A stretch of 64,000 nucleotides of DNA from Nocardia higoensis NBRC 100133 (GCF_000308595.1 NZ_BAGA01000184.1:1-64000), one strand, 5' to 3'; shown: positions 25,283-35,395, counted from the stretch's first letter. The notes: generated by a model not told the origin, from the letters alone. Program-made: numbers and translations.

Positions 25283-26521
25283 TCAGCCCACCGTCCCGAT
25301 GTCGACGACCCGCGCCCAGTCCGGCGGCCGCTTCGGAACGTAGTCGGGATCGTGTTCGCTCCATGATCTCGTCCGGGAGAACAGCCCGACCACCGTCCGG
25401 CACGGCGGCCGGGCGGCGGGCCACGGTGTCCGACCGTCGGTCAGAGCGACGAGCACATCGGGACGCGGCTGTGCCCGTAGCGCCCTCGTGAAGCCGACGC
25501 GCAGGTCCGTGCCGCCGCCACCGATCAGCGGGATTCCCTCGGCCCGGCACAGCGGGTGCGCGATCCGCGCCGCCGCGTCACACGACAGCACGCTGACCAG
25601 GTCGCGGCGACCGCCCACGGCGCGGGAGATGGCGGCGACTTCGAGCAGCGCGCTGCCCAGTTCCGCGTCACCGACCGATCCCGAGGTATCGATGATCACG
25701 GTGACCCGGGGCGGCGTTCGCCGCAGGCTCGGCAACACGACGCCCGGAACCCCGGCCGAGCGCCGGGCCGGACGCCCATAGGTGTAGTCCTCGCCGGCAC
25801 CCGACGCGGAGGCCGCCGACCGGATGGCCGCTCCCAGCAGATCCCGCCACGGCTGCGGCGGATGCACCGCCTCTTCCGCCCAGCGCCGCCACCCCGCGGG
25901 CGTGTTCCCCGGACGGCCGATGATGCCCTGCGCCACGCGGAACCGCACGGCATCGCGTTGCTGCTCGGTGAGTCCGTCCGCGCCGTCCGGCCCGAGATCC
26001 CATGCCCGATCGATTCCGTCGGCGCCGCTGCCGCAGTCGAGCCAGGCCAGGTCTTCGGTGTGCCGCCCGAGCCGGAACTGGCGCAGGTAGTCCTCCATCA
26101 GCTCGCCCGCGCGCAGGCCCAGCGTCGCCGGGACGACAGCGCCCTCCGGTTGGACCAACCCGTCGCCGAACGCGTCGTCGTTGATCTCGGCATCCGCCGC
26201 GATGTTCATCCGCAGCCACTCCGCCGGACCGGTCAGGTCGTTCTCGCGAGCGAATCGCTCACTGCGGCCGTGGTGGTCGCGCAGCAGATGCGACACCTCG
26301 TGCACCAGTACCGAGGCGAGTTCCTCGACGGGCGTGTACGCCACGAACGCGGGCGAGACGTAGCACCGCCAGTAGCGGTCCACAGCCATCGTCGGCACTT
26401 CTCGCGACTCGACGATGTGCAGCGCGTACAGGGCGGTCGCCAGATAGGGGCGGGCGCGCACCGCCTGCAAGCGGGCGGAGAACAGCTTGTCGAAGTCGAG
26501 CTTCGCGGTATCCGGCGTCAT
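25283..26521 (-). CDS. Putative metallopeptidase plus VWA-like protein (DUF2201 type)
   Basis: A 412-residue protein with a zinc-peptidase-like N-terminal domain (HEVSHLLRDHH, with HEVSH at residues 74-78) and a C-terminal von Willebrand A-like domain whose metal site begins VIIDTSGSVGD. This two-domain layout is that of DUF2201 proteins, which pair with MoxR ATPases. Its ATG overlaps the MoxR stop by four bases. MoxR/VWA pairs are generally chaperone-like systems for cofactor insertion or complex maturation. The client is unknown. Confidence 0.85.
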   Translation of the reverse strand: MTPDTAKLDFDKLFSARLQAVRARPYLATALYALHIVESREVPTMAVDRYWRCYVSPAFVAYTPVEELASVLVHEVSHLLRDHHGRSERFARENDLTGPAEWLRMNIAADAEINDDAFGDGLVQPEGAVVPATLGLRAGELMEDYLRQFRLGRHTEDLAWLDCGSGADGIDRAWDLGPDGADGLTEQQRDAVRFRVAQGIIGRPGNTPAGWRRWAEEAVHPPQPWRDLLGAAIRSAASASGAGEDYTYGRPARRSAGVPGVVLPSLRRTPPRVTVIIDTSGSVGDAELGSALLEVAAISRAVGGRRDLVSVLSCDAAARIAHPLCRAEGIPLIGGGGTDLRVGFTRALRAQPRPDVLVALTDGRTPWPAARPPCRTVVGLFSRTRSWSEHDPDYVPKRPPDWARVVDIGTVG

Positions 26522-27765
26522 CGGCCCGCCCGTGCTGCGACCCGGGCCGCAGCCCGATCCGCCCCTTGCGATATCGACACCACGCCCGCGAGCCGTTCGA
26601 TCGCGGCGGGCACCGTCCAGTCGTCGCGCCGCAGCGTCGCGAGGGTGGTCGCCGGGACGACCACCAGATCCGGCGCCCCGGTCTCCACCGCCTTCACCAG
26701 CAACGCCCATGCCGCGTTCCACCGGGATCGCTCCGGATGCCTGCGCACGGCCGCCACGACCGCGTCCAGCACGACCTGACGCAGGTCACCCCGTTCGGGC
26801 AGTTCGGCCGCGGCCGGGTCGGCGAGCAGCGCCTCCGGATCGGGGAGGTCCATCCGGTCGATGAAGGTCAGCAGCTCGAAGCCCGGACCATCGCCCACGG
26901 CGCCCCGGACCAGCAGGGACAGCACATCCTGGGACGAACCGGCCGCGGTGGCGAAGGCGATCAGCCGCACGGTCATGTCCCAGCTGCGTGGCGACGGCCA
27001 GGCCCCGCCACGGCGCGTCTCGGTGCTCGGCAGCCGATGAACGAGCGTCGGCCGCGCCTCGAGCAGTCCGCATACCGCGCGACGCGCGAACGCGACTGCC
27101 TCCGGCAGCTTTTCGGGATCGAGTTCGGGCAGCGTGGCGCGCGGCCACGTCCCGCCGAGACCACGCACGACCACATCGTGATCATGGGTCCATTGCAGGT
27201 GCACGAACCGATTGGCCAACGGCGGACTCAGCTCCCAGCCGTCCGCCGCCGAGGAGCGCGGGTTGGCAGCCGCCACGATCCGGACACCGGGCGGCAGCCG
27301 CAGCGCGCCGATCCGCCGTTCCAGGACCAGCCGCAACAAAGCGGCTTGCACGGCAGGGGGCGCCGTCGACAGCTCGTCGAGGAACAACAGCCCCCGCCCC
27401 GCCCGCACGAGCCGCACCGCCCAGTCCGGCGGAGCCATCGGGACGCCGTTCTCCGCGGGGTCGTCGCCGAGGACCGGCAGGCCCGAGAAGTCCGATGGCT
27501 CGTGCACGCTCGCGATCACCGTGGTCAGCGGCAGGTCGAGCGACTCGGCGAGCTGGGTCAGCGCCGCGGTCTTGCCGATGCCCGGCTCACCCCACAACAG
27601 CACCGGCAGGTCGGCGGCCACCGCCAGCGTCAGCGCCTCCAGTTGAGTGTCGTGGCGGGGTTCGGTCGTCACCTCGCCCAGCAGGCACAGCAGTTCATCG
27701 GCGATGTCGAGCTGGGAGGTGCGGGCTCGCTGCGCGACGGGAGCGTCGGGAATGAATGCATACAT
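26518..27765 (-). CDS. MoxR-family AAA+ ATPase
   Basis: A 415-residue AAA+ protein with Walker A GEPGIGKTA near residue 60, Walker B GLLFLDEL and sensor AAANPRSSAADG. It partners with the VWA protein encoded immediately downstream. The unknown protein at 27843-29234 lies upstream with a 77-base gap on the same strand, so the three form an operon. Confidence 0.88.
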   Translation of the reverse strand: MYAFIPDAPVAQRARTSQLDIADELLCLLGEVTTEPRHDTQLEALTLAVAADLPVLLWGEPGIGKTAALTQLAESLDLPLTTVIASVHEPSDFSGLPVLGDDPAENGVPMAPPDWAVRLVRAGRGLLFLDELSTAPPAVQAALLRLVLERRIGALRLPPGVRIVAAANPRSSAADGWELSPPLANRFVHLQWTHDHDVVVRGLGGTWPRATLPELDPEKLPEAVAFARRAVCGLLEARPTLVHRLPSTETRRGGAWPSPRSWDMTVRLIAFATAAGSSQDVLSLLVRGAVGDGPGFELLTFIDRMDLPDPEALLADPAAAELPERGDLRQVVLDAVVAAVRRHPERSRWNAAWALLVKAVETGAPDLVVVPATTLATLRRDDWTVPAAIERLAGVVSISQGADRAAARVAARAGR

Positions 27766-27842
27766 GTGTGAATCACCTTGTTATCAAGAGAATCGGGACG
27801 ACGCCAGGTCACGTCGATGGGAGTGGAAGAGGGTCGCCGGGG

Positions 27843-29234
27843 TCAGCGCAGGGTTGCGTGGCGCGGGTGCGCGCGGCGGTCGCGACGACGAGCGGACGGG
27901 TCTCGGGTCGGGCCCGAGCAGGCCGAGCCCGCTCGGAACATCTCGTAGGCGGTCTGCCGTCGCGCGGACTCCTCGAGCGCGTCCAGCAACGCGCCCTCGC
28001 GCAACACGGCCTCGGGGCCGAGCAGCCCCTCGACCACGGCCAGCGCACCGGCGATATCGCCGTGGTCCAACCGCTCACGCACCCCGGCCAGGGAATCGGG
28101 ATGGCGATGGGCCCGGTCGATGGCCCGCAGGCACGGCAACGGAACACCGGTCAGCGCGACCAGCAGTTCCTCCCGCCGGATCTCGGCCGGGTCGTGATCG
28201 AGCGCGGTCAGCACGCCGTCGGCCAACCCGATCCGGTGTTGTTCGCCCCGGCACTCCACCACGTACGGACCGGCGGGCCGATCCCCGATCCGGGGCGCGT
28301 CGGGCCGCGGATGGTCCGGTGCCAATGCCGCCGCGACCAGCGGGTGAAGTCGATCCGGAGTCAGCGCACCGGCTCGCAGCAATTCCAGATCGGGCAACAC
28401 CCACGTCGCCGCGTCCGGCAGGACCGGCAGCGCCGGCACCGCGCCACGCGGGTACGCCTCGGCAAGGCGCAACACGGGCCGGCCGTCGCCGTCCGGCCCC
28501 GGCTCCACGAGCACCTCGCGCCGCGCCCCGAACCGCACCCGCAAAGGACCGGTCCGCCGCCCTTCGGCGCGCAACACGATGCCCGCCTCGGCGACCCATC
28601 GGCCGACGGCACAGCCCACCGGAACCATCTCCGACAGCGCGGGATCCACGCCGCCGTCCGGATATGTTCCGCTTGCGCCGCAACGCATTCGAAGTTCGCC
28701 GGCACGTCGCGCATCCCACAGGTGACGATGCAGGTCGAGACGGAAACGCCGATCGGGACGAGGATGCGGATGCGGATGCGGACCGCAGCGGGACCCGTCC
28801 CACAGGGCGAGGGCGACCCGCTGCCCGGCATCCGCCCAGGCCGGTGCCGTCCGCACCACCAGCGACACCGAACCAAGTGGGCCACAACCGGTTCGGCTAT
28901 CCGGTGGTATCCCGTATCGCGCCAGCGCGATGGTCAGCCCCGGCCGCAACAATCCGTCGGGCGCGACTCTCGGCAGATGCCAACGCAACAGATCAGGCGC
29001 CAGAAAGCGCAGATCATCCTCGATCCGGCCCGCGACGTCCCGGCCGTAGGTATGCGCCGGCGCCCGCAGATCGATATCGACATCGAAACCCGCGGCGGCG
29101 CACGCCCCCGCCCAGTCCCCGGCACGACGCCGGGCAGTCGCGGTCTCGATCATGGAAGGCGGCACGGCGAACTCGCGCACGCGCAGCCAGAAGGACAGTC
29201 GGGAATCGTTCCCATTCGTGTTCGCGGTGCCCAT
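27843..29234 (-). CDS. Unknown protein of the MoxR-VWA operon
   Basis: A 463-residue protein without a motif that can be named. It is rich in Arg, Ala and Pro, has a His-Pro alternation in its middle (HPHPHPRPDRR) and an Arg-rich C-terminus. It is the first gene of the operon with MoxR and the VWA protein, so it is likely an accessory or client factor of that ATPase. The ATG at 29234 follows GGTGAG; a GTG two codons earlier is possible. Confidence 0.65.
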   Translation of the reverse strand: MGTANTNGNDSRLSFWLRVREFAVPPSMIETATARRRAGDWAGACAAAGFDVDIDLRAPAHTYGRDVAGRIEDDLRFLAPDLLRWHLPRVAPDGLLRPGLTIALARYGIPPDSRTGCGPLGSVSLVVRTAPAWADAGQRVALALWDGSRCGPHPHPHPRPDRRFRLDLHRHLWDARRAGELRMRCGASGTYPDGGVDPALSEMVPVGCAVGRWVAEAGIVLRAEGRRTGPLRVRFGARREVLVEPGPDGDGRPVLRLAEAYPRGAVPALPVLPDAATWVLPDLELLRAGALTPDRLHPLVAAALAPDHPRPDAPRIGDRPAGPYVVECRGEQHRIGLADGVLTALDHDPAEIRREELLVALTGVPLPCLRAIDRAHRHPDSLAGVRERLDHGDIAGALAVVEGLLGPEAVLREGALLDALEESARRQTAYEMFRAGSACSGPTRDPSARRRDRRAHPRHATLR

Positions 29235-29606
29235 CAGCACTCACCGCGCACGAACAGGACCCCCAATCTTTGCTCGGAATGAGTCATCACGGAATCGAGC
29301 ATAACCCCTCCGCCCCCGAATCGGGCGCCGGTCTTGCCCGCCCTCAGGCCGCATGCCCTGTCCACGACGCCCGGTCAGAGCCCGCGGGCAACGCCAACGG
29401 CGGGGTTCATGCCCAGCCTCCGCCGATCGCGTACGACGTGTCCACGGCGGATCCGAGCGCCGCCTTCGATCCCGGCAGCGCGTGACATCCGCATCGCACG
29501 AGGTCCGATGCGCGGCGGCGAGATATCGAGAGGGTCTCACCGGGCCAGGTGAGCAACTTCCTCGCTATTCTGGTTCTCGGCGGCCTGGTCCCGATTGGAG
29601 GACGAC

Positions 29607-30167
29607 ATGCCCGCGAGCGATCACGAATGGAGCGAACCAGCGGCACTGGCCATCCCCGCGGAGGGCTATTTCGAGCTGGAGCGGGGCCGGTACGGCCCGG
29701 TCTATCCACGAACCCCGGCGTGCTACGGATTCTCCATCATCGCCAAGGTCAAACCGGGGCGCGAAGAGGCCGTCCGCGAGTACGGGAAGCAGATCGAGCG
29801 CGCCGTGGCCGACGATCCACATGTGCTGGCGCCGCTGCGGCTGCACTATCTGCGGTGGTTGTTGTTCGATGTCGGCTCGGGACTGCATTTCCAATATCAG
29901 GGCATCTTCGACACCGATTTCGACAAGTACACCGAGGACGCCGTGACGCTCTTCGGACAGACCGGAATCACCACCGTCTTCACCAATCTCGAGGGATTCC
30001 CGGAGGATTGGAAGGAGAATCCGGCGGCATTCGCCCGTTTTGTCCGGGAACACCAATGCCCCAGCTTCCTGGAGTACGGCGAGTATCCCTCGGTCACCTC
30101 CGAGGAGATCAAGAAGGCGCTGCGATTGAAGGCCGCGTTCTCCGACATGCTCGACCAGATGCAGTGA
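29607..30167 (+). CDS. Unknown protein before the DyP peroxidase
   Basis: A 186-residue soluble protein starting at the ATG with GGAGG upstream. Family-level features cannot be named. It has a possible ferredoxin-like alpha/beta pattern (FSIIAKVKPGREEAVREYGK, and repeated strand-helix units), reminiscent of dimeric alpha-beta barrel proteins. It ends seven bases before the DyP gene and is evidently co-translated with it. Confidence 0.7.
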   Translation: MPASDHEWSEPAALAIPAEGYFELERGRYGPVYPRTPACYGFSIIAKVKPGREEAVREYGKQIERAVADDPHVLAPLRLHYLRWLLFDVGSGLHFQYQGIFDTDFDKYTEDAVTLFGQTGITTVFTNLEGFPEDWKENPAAFARFVREHQCPSFLEYGEYPSVTSEEIKKALRLKAAFSDMLDQMQ

Positions 30168-30174
30168 GAGCCTC

Positions 30175-31515
30175 ATGCCGACGCTCGAACTCGACGATAT
30201 CCAGCACATCCTGCTGACCCGCACCCCGGCGACGACCGGCCGCTACGAGTTCCTCTCCTTCGACGATCCGGCCGGCGGCCGGGCCTGGCTGGCCGCCATG
30301 GTCGACCGCGTACAGTCCGCCGCCGACGCCCGCGCCACGATGGAAAGCACCGAACACTGGATCACCCTGGCGTTCACCTGGCGCGGGCTGCGGGCGCTCG
30401 GCGTGCCGGACGAGGCGCTGGCCACCTTCCCCGACGAGTTCCGTGAGGGCATGCCCGCCCGCGCCGACATCCTGGGCGACACGGGCGCCAACCACCCGAC
30501 GAAATGGGTGGGCGGGCTGGCCGGCGACGACCTGCACGCCATCGCGATCCTGTTCACCCGCACCGAAGCCGAACACCTGCGGTGCACGACAGAACACGAC
30601 GAGCTGGTGGCCCGATGCCCCGGCGTGCGCGTGCTGTCGTGTCTGGATCTGAGCGCGACGCCGCCGTTCGGCTACGCCCACGACCATTTCGGGTACCGCG
30701 ACCGGTTGTCCCAGCCGGTCATCGAGGGGTCCGGCGACATGCCGACTCCGGGCTCGGGGGCGCCGTTGCAGCCCGGCGAGTTCATCCTCGGCTACCCCGA
30801 CGAGGAAGGGCCGCCGCACGGGCTCCCGCAGCCGGAGATACTGTCCCGCAACGGCAGTTATCTGGCCTACCGGCGGCTGCGCGAGCATGTCGGCGCGTTC
30901 CGTGACTATCTGCGCGAGCACGCCGATACTGCGGAGGGGCAGGAACTGCTCGCCGCGAAGCTCATGGGACGCTGGCGAAGCGGCGCTCCTCTCGTCCTGG
31001 CGCCCGACCACGACGACCCGGAATTGGGCGCGGATCCACTGCGCAACAACGACTTCGGCTATCAGCAGATGGACCCGCACGGCTACGCGGTGCCATTGGG
31101 CGCGCATGTGCGGCGCCTCAATCCACGCGACACGGCAGTGAACATGAACCGCCGCAGGATGATCCGCCGGGGCGCCACCTACGGCCCCGCCCTGCCCGAA
31201 GGGGTCCCCGATGACGGCGCCGACCGGGGTATCGCCGCATTCATCATCTGCGCCAGCCTGATTCGCCAGTTCGAGTTCGCCCAGAACGTCTGGATCAACG
31301 ACAAGACCTTCCATGAGCTGGGCAACGAACACGATCCCATCTGCGGCGCGCAGGACGGCACCCTGCAGTTCACGGTCCCGAAGCGGCCGATCCGCAAGGT
31401 TATTCCCCGGCTGCCCGCGTTCACCACACTCACCGGTGGCGCCTACTTCTTCCTCCCCGGCATCGGCGCTCTCCGGTATCTGGCCGCTCTCCACACCGAA
31501 GAGGTGATCTCATGA
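30175..31515 (+). CDS. DyP-type haem peroxidase family protein
   Basis: A 446-residue protein of the dye-decolorising peroxidase family. The distal motif normally GxxDG reads GYRDR (in FGYRDRLSQP), keeping the catalytic Asp but not the last Gly. The proximal haem-ligand His is probably in GAHVRRLNP, and NRRRMIRRGATYG supplies the conserved Arg region. No Tat or Sec signal is visible, so it is cytoplasmic or carried by a partner. It overlaps the next gene by four bases. Confidence 0.85.
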   Translation: MPTLELDDIQHILLTRTPATTGRYEFLSFDDPAGGRAWLAAMVDRVQSAADARATMESTEHWITLAFTWRGLRALGVPDEALATFPDEFREGMPARADILGDTGANHPTKWVGGLAGDDLHAIAILFTRTEAEHLRCTTEHDELVARCPGVRVLSCLDLSATPPFGYAHDHFGYRDRLSQPVIEGSGDMPTPGSGAPLQPGEFILGYPDEEGPPHGLPQPEILSRNGSYLAYRRLREHVGAFRDYLREHADTAEGQELLAAKLMGRWRSGAPLVLAPDHDDPELGADPLRNNDFGYQQMDPHGYAVPLGAHVRRLNPRDTAVNMNRRRMIRRGATYGPALPEGVPDDGADRGIAAFIICASLIRQFEFAQNVWINDKTFHELGNEHDPICGAQDGTLQFTVPKRPIRKVIPRLPAFTTLTGGAYFFLPGIGALRYLAALHTEEVIS

Positions 31516-32525
31516 GCGCCCCGTCGCCGGCACGCACCTACAACCAGACCCACGTGCCGCGCAAGCACGACGGGCACAGGCGGATGAGCATCTACTGGGC
31601 GTGGAGCTATCCGTGGGAGGCCCAGCGCGATCCCGCCGAAATCGACAACCGCTTCTCCACGATGACCGAAGTCCGCATCGCCGCATGGCCGAACTACGAG
31701 ACCCCCGCCTACGACGCGGCGCACTTCCTGCAGGGCATCGCGGGCACACTGGAGCTGTTCCATCGCTCGACACTGGCGTTTCAGCAACTGGCCGGGGAGG
31801 TGACCGGCCATCGCGTCGCGGTGTTCCAGCGCATCGATCAGGCCGGCTACCCATTGCCGATCGACGAGCGGATCCTGGCCAACACCGACACGCTGATGGT
31901 GTTCGGGCTCGATCACCTGCTCTCCGGGCAGGAGGCCGCACCCGCGGAGTGCGCCGCGATCCGGGCCTGGTTGCAGCGGGAAGGCACCTGCCTGCTGTTG
32001 GCGCCGCACCATGACGTCGGCTTCACCGACGACTACGCGCAGCGGCAGATGGAATACCTCCACCACGGCGACCGGCTGACGCCCCGGCAACAGCGGTTCG
32101 GCCGATACACCCGTTCGCTGATGAAGGCCCTCGACGTCCCGGTACACAACATCTGGGGTCTACGCCCCGCGGTCGTCGACGGTACCGGCGCGATCGCTCC
32201 CCTCACCGCGTACCGCGATCTGGACACACCCCGGCTGCTGGACACGGTCACGACATTCAATTTCCACCCCCATCTGCCGCACTACGAGCTCACCGCCCCC
32301 GAAAGCGACGCGCTCCGAGTCCTGGGCCGACAACGCATCGACCTCACGCGGCCCCACCCGTTCACCGAAGCGGGCAACACGGAATTCAACGCGCTGGTCT
32401 GGATGCCACCCGCCGGCCCGCGCGCCGGTGACATCGTGCTCATCGACTCCACCAACTTCACGACGCTGTTCGGCGGCACCGAGAGCCTCCAGAACCTCTG
32501 GCGCAACTTCGCCACCATGACCTGA
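31512..32525 (+). CDS. Unknown protein coupled to the DyP peroxidase
   Basis: A 337-residue soluble protein starting in an ATGA overlap with the DyP gene. A middle segment resembling a Rossmann-like strand-loop pattern (CLLLAPHHDVG) and a late strand (AGDIVLIDSTNFTTLFGG) are visible. No catalytic motif can be named. Strict coupling suggests that it works with the peroxidase, for example on the same substrate. Confidence 0.7.
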   Translation: MSAPSPARTYNQTHVPRKHDGHRRMSIYWAWSYPWEAQRDPAEIDNRFSTMTEVRIAAWPNYETPAYDAAHFLQGIAGTLELFHRSTLAFQQLAGEVTGHRVAVFQRIDQAGYPLPIDERILANTDTLMVFGLDHLLSGQEAAPAECAAIRAWLQREGTCLLLAPHHDVGFTDDYAQRQMEYLHHGDRLTPRQQRFGRYTRSLMKALDVPVHNIWGLRPAVVDGTGAIAPLTAYRDLDTPRLLDTVTTFNFHPHLPHYELTAPESDALRVLGRQRIDLTRPHPFTEAGNTEFNALVWMPPAGPRAGDIVLIDSTNFTTLFGGTESLQNLWRNFATMT

Positions 32526-32585
32526 CCACGGCATCCGCCCGGACCCGCACAGGATGTGGCCCCGTCCACGAGCAAAGGAGCAGTC

Positions 32586-33347
32586 ATGGGCAAGGAACCG
32601 AACCACGATGGGCAGCCGGACTTCGAAGCGCTGTACCGCGAGGCGTCGCCGGAACAGGACGCTCCCGCGACGATCCCCTGGGATATCGGCGAACCGCAGC
32701 CGGCGGTGCGCCAGCTGGTGGCCTACGGCGCCCTGCGGGGCGAGGTGCTCGACCCGGGAACCGGCCCGGGACACCACGCCATCCACTTCGCGTCCAAGGG
32801 CTATGCCACCACCGGAATCGACATGTCGCCGACGGCGATCGAGCGCGCCGAACGCAACGCGGACCGTGCCGGGGTGCGGGTGAACTTCCGGGTGGCCGAC
32901 GCCACCGAACTCGACGGGCTGGAGAATCGCTTCGACACCGTCGTCGACAGCGCGTTCTACCACGTGTTCCTCGACGACGAACAAACCCAGACCCGGTACC
33001 TGCGGGCCCTGCACCGGGCCACCAGAGCCGGCGCGCGACTGTTCATGTTCGAATTCGGCCGCCACAACGTCAACGGCCTGCAGCCCGAAGGTCTGCCCGC
33101 GGAGAACTTCGAACGTGTGCTGCCCGCGGCCGGGTGGCGCATCGACGACCTGGGGACCACCACTTTCCAGGCCACCTTCAGCCCGGACACCTTCACCCGT
33201 CTCACCCAGCAGATCGGCGGCGACGATTCGGGATGGGCCGAGCGGATGAGGCCGGTGCAAGAACAATTCCAGATCATCGCGCCCTTGCTGAAGAACAACC
33301 GCGTGCACCTGCCCGCGTGGGCCGTGACCGCCACCCGCCTCGACTAG
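32586..33347 (+). CDS. Class I SAM-dependent methyltransferase
   Basis: A 253-residue methyltransferase. Motif I is VLDPGTGPGHHAIHFA (the usual G-x-G-x-G reads GTGPG), motif II GIDMSPTAIERA and motif III FDTVVDSAFYHVF. The ATG follows AAAGGAG. Similar proteins methylate small molecules such as thiols or tellurite, but the substrate is open. It lies 60 bases after the preceding gene and may share its transcript. Confidence 0.85.
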   Translation: MGKEPNHDGQPDFEALYREASPEQDAPATIPWDIGEPQPAVRQLVAYGALRGEVLDPGTGPGHHAIHFASKGYATTGIDMSPTAIERAERNADRAGVRVNFRVADATELDGLENRFDTVVDSAFYHVFLDDEQTQTRYLRALHRATRAGARLFMFEFGRHNVNGLQPEGLPAENFERVLPAAGWRIDDLGTTTFQATFSPDTFTRLTQQIGGDDSGWAERMRPVQEQFQIIAPLLKNNRVHLPAWAVTATRLD

Positions 33348-33464
33348 CGATCCGGCACAGCCCGGTTCGACCATCGACAACAAGATCGCCGGCCGGCCGG
33401 AGTTCCATCGGGCGCGGCCTCGGCGACGTGTGTACGGAACGTCTCCGCGGCCTAGGGTGTGGTG

Positions 33465-34139
33465 ATGGCAGACGCTGTGGTGTCGGTTCCGGATCTCATG
33501 CGGGTCCTGGATCTGACGGGGGTCCTTGCCAACGGATTGCTCGGCGGGGCGGTCGCGCGGAGGATGCGACTCGATCCGATCGGTTTCGGGGTGCTCGCCA
33601 TCGTGTCCGGGCTCGGCGGCGGCATCATCCGCGACACATTGCTGCAGCAGGGCGCACCGATCGCGCTGACCGACTACGCGTACCTGACCACCGCGATACT
33701 CGCCGCCGCGGTGGCGTTCGTGGTGCGGTTCGAAGGTCGCACCTGGGACCGAACGTTCCCCTTCGTCGACGCGCTGGCTTTGGGCTGCTGGGCCGCGGTC
33801 GGAGCGCAGAAGACCCTGCTGGTCGGGTTCGGCTGGCTCCCGGCGGTGTTGTTGGGCATGGTGACCGCGGTCGGCGGCGGCGCCGTACGCGACATCGCGG
33901 TCGGCGATATTCCGGCGATCTTCGGCGGGAACACGCTCTACGCGTCGTGCGCGCTGGTCGCCAGTGGCACACTGGTGGTCATCCACTATTCCGGGCACCC
34001 CCAGGCTGCGGTGCTCACCGCCACGACGGTCGGCGCGGTGTTGTGCCTGCTCGCCCGCTGGCGGGGCTGGATGCTCCCACACGAGGTCACCTGGCGTCGT
34101 CCTTCCCCTTTCCGGCCCGGCAGGGGAAAGGAGAAGTGA
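33465..34139 (+). CDS. TRIC/UPF0126 family membrane channel protein
   Basis: A 224-residue integral membrane protein with about seven hydrophobic segments and the duplicated family motif GLGGGIIRDTLL and VGGGAVRDIAVG, which line the ion path in trimeric intracellular cation channels. The C-terminus is a short basic cytoplasmic tail. It overlaps the M20 peptidase gene by one base, so the two are co-translated. Confidence 0.88.
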   Translation: MADAVVSVPDLMRVLDLTGVLANGLLGGAVARRMRLDPIGFGVLAIVSGLGGGIIRDTLLQQGAPIALTDYAYLTTAILAAAVAFVVRFEGRTWDRTFPFVDALALGCWAAVGAQKTLLVGFGWLPAVLLGMVTAVGGGAVRDIAVGDIPAIFGGNTLYASCALVASGTLVVIHYSGHPQAAVLTATTVGAVLCLLARWRGWMLPHEVTWRRPSPFRPGRGKEK

Positions 34140-35395
34140 TGCACACACCGGGGAGAACAGCGAAGGTGTTGTCCGGGTCGGCCGATGTCCGCACATGGCA
34201 GGAGCCCTTCTACCGGGACCTGCACCAGCATCCGGAACTCTCGCATCGGGAGCATCGCACCGCAGCGCTGGTCGCGGACCGGCTGCGCGGGTTCGGCTAC
34301 GAAACCCACGACGGCGTCGGTGGCACCGGCGTCGTCGGTGTACTCCGCAGCGGCGACGGCCCCACTGTGCTGCTCCGGGCGGACATGGACGCACTGCCGA
34401 TCCGAGAGGCGACCGGACTGCCGTACGCCAGCACCGTCTCCGCGACCGACGCGGCCGGTGACCCGGTGCCGGTGATGCACGCCTGCGGCCACGACATCCA
34501 CGTCGCCTGTCTGCTCGGTGCCGCACAACTGCTCGCCGACGGCACCGACCACTGGCGGGGCACCGTGATCGCGCTCTTCCAGCCGGCCGAGGAGACCGGT
34601 GACGGGGCCCGCGCGATGATCGACGACGGACTGGCCGAGCTGGTGCCGAAGGTCGATGTCGCCCTGGCCCAGCACGTGCTTCCCGCACCGGCGGGCACGG
34701 TCGGCACCCGTCCTGGGCCGGTGTTGTCCGCGGCCGACAGCATGCGCATCACCGTCCACGGACGCGGTGGGCACGGCTCCATGCCCCAGGCCACGATCGA
34801 CCCCGTGGTGCTGGCCGCGATGATCGTCGTCCGGTTGCAGACCGTCATCTCCCGGGAGACCGCACCCGGCCGGGCGGCGGTGCTGACCGTCGGCCGGATC
34901 GCTGCCGGCAGCAAGAGCAACATCATCGCCGAACACGCGGTTCTCGAACTGAACATCCGAACCTACAGCGACGAGGACCGCGACACGATCCTGGCCGCCA
35001 TCCGCCGAATCGTCGTCGCCGAGTGCCAGGCCTCGGGGTCGCCCGAAGAGCCCGAGTTCGAGATGTTCGACCGGTTCCCGCCCACTGTCAACGACCCCGA
35101 GGTCACCGCACGGGTGGCGGCCACCTTCACCGAGCACTTCGGCGAGCACGCCACGACACTGCCTCCGCAGAGCGCCAGCGAAGACTTCAGCGACCTGCCC
35201 ACCGCCCTCGATGTGCCCTACACCTACTGGGGAATCGGCGGCATCGACCCCGACACCTATCGCCGAGCCGAGCAGGCCGGACGCATCGCACAGGACATCC
35301 CCGTCAACCACTCCCCCACCTTCGCGCCGGTGATCCAACCCACCCTCGCCACCGGAACAGCAGCCCTCGTCGCCGCCGCGCTCACCTGGCTGTGA
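34139..35395 (+). CDS. M20-family amidohydrolase
   Basis: A 418-residue metal-dependent amidohydrolase of the IAA-amino acid/hippurate hydrolase class. Metal-binding segments are ALLxADMDALP-like (LLRADMDALPI), HACGHDIHVACLL and PAEETGDGA, with a late SEDFSDLP ligand. The ATG shares its first A with the TGA stop of the channel gene. It cleaves an N-acyl amino acid or similar amide; the substrate is not identifiable. Confidence 0.9.
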   Translation: MHTPGRTAKVLSGSADVRTWQEPFYRDLHQHPELSHREHRTAALVADRLRGFGYETHDGVGGTGVVGVLRSGDGPTVLLRADMDALPIREATGLPYASTVSATDAAGDPVPVMHACGHDIHVACLLGAAQLLADGTDHWRGTVIALFQPAEETGDGARAMIDDGLAELVPKVDVALAQHVLPAPAGTVGTRPGPVLSAADSMRITVHGRGGHGSMPQATIDPVVLAAMIVVRLQTVISRETAPGRAAVLTVGRIAAGSKSNIIAEHAVLELNIRTYSDEDRDTILAAIRRIVVAECQASGSPEEPEFEMFDRFPPTVNDPEVTARVAATFTEHFGEHATTLPPQSASEDFSDLPTALDVPYTYWGIGGIDPDTYRRAEQAGRIAQDIPVNHSPTFAPVIQPTLATGTAALVAAALTWL

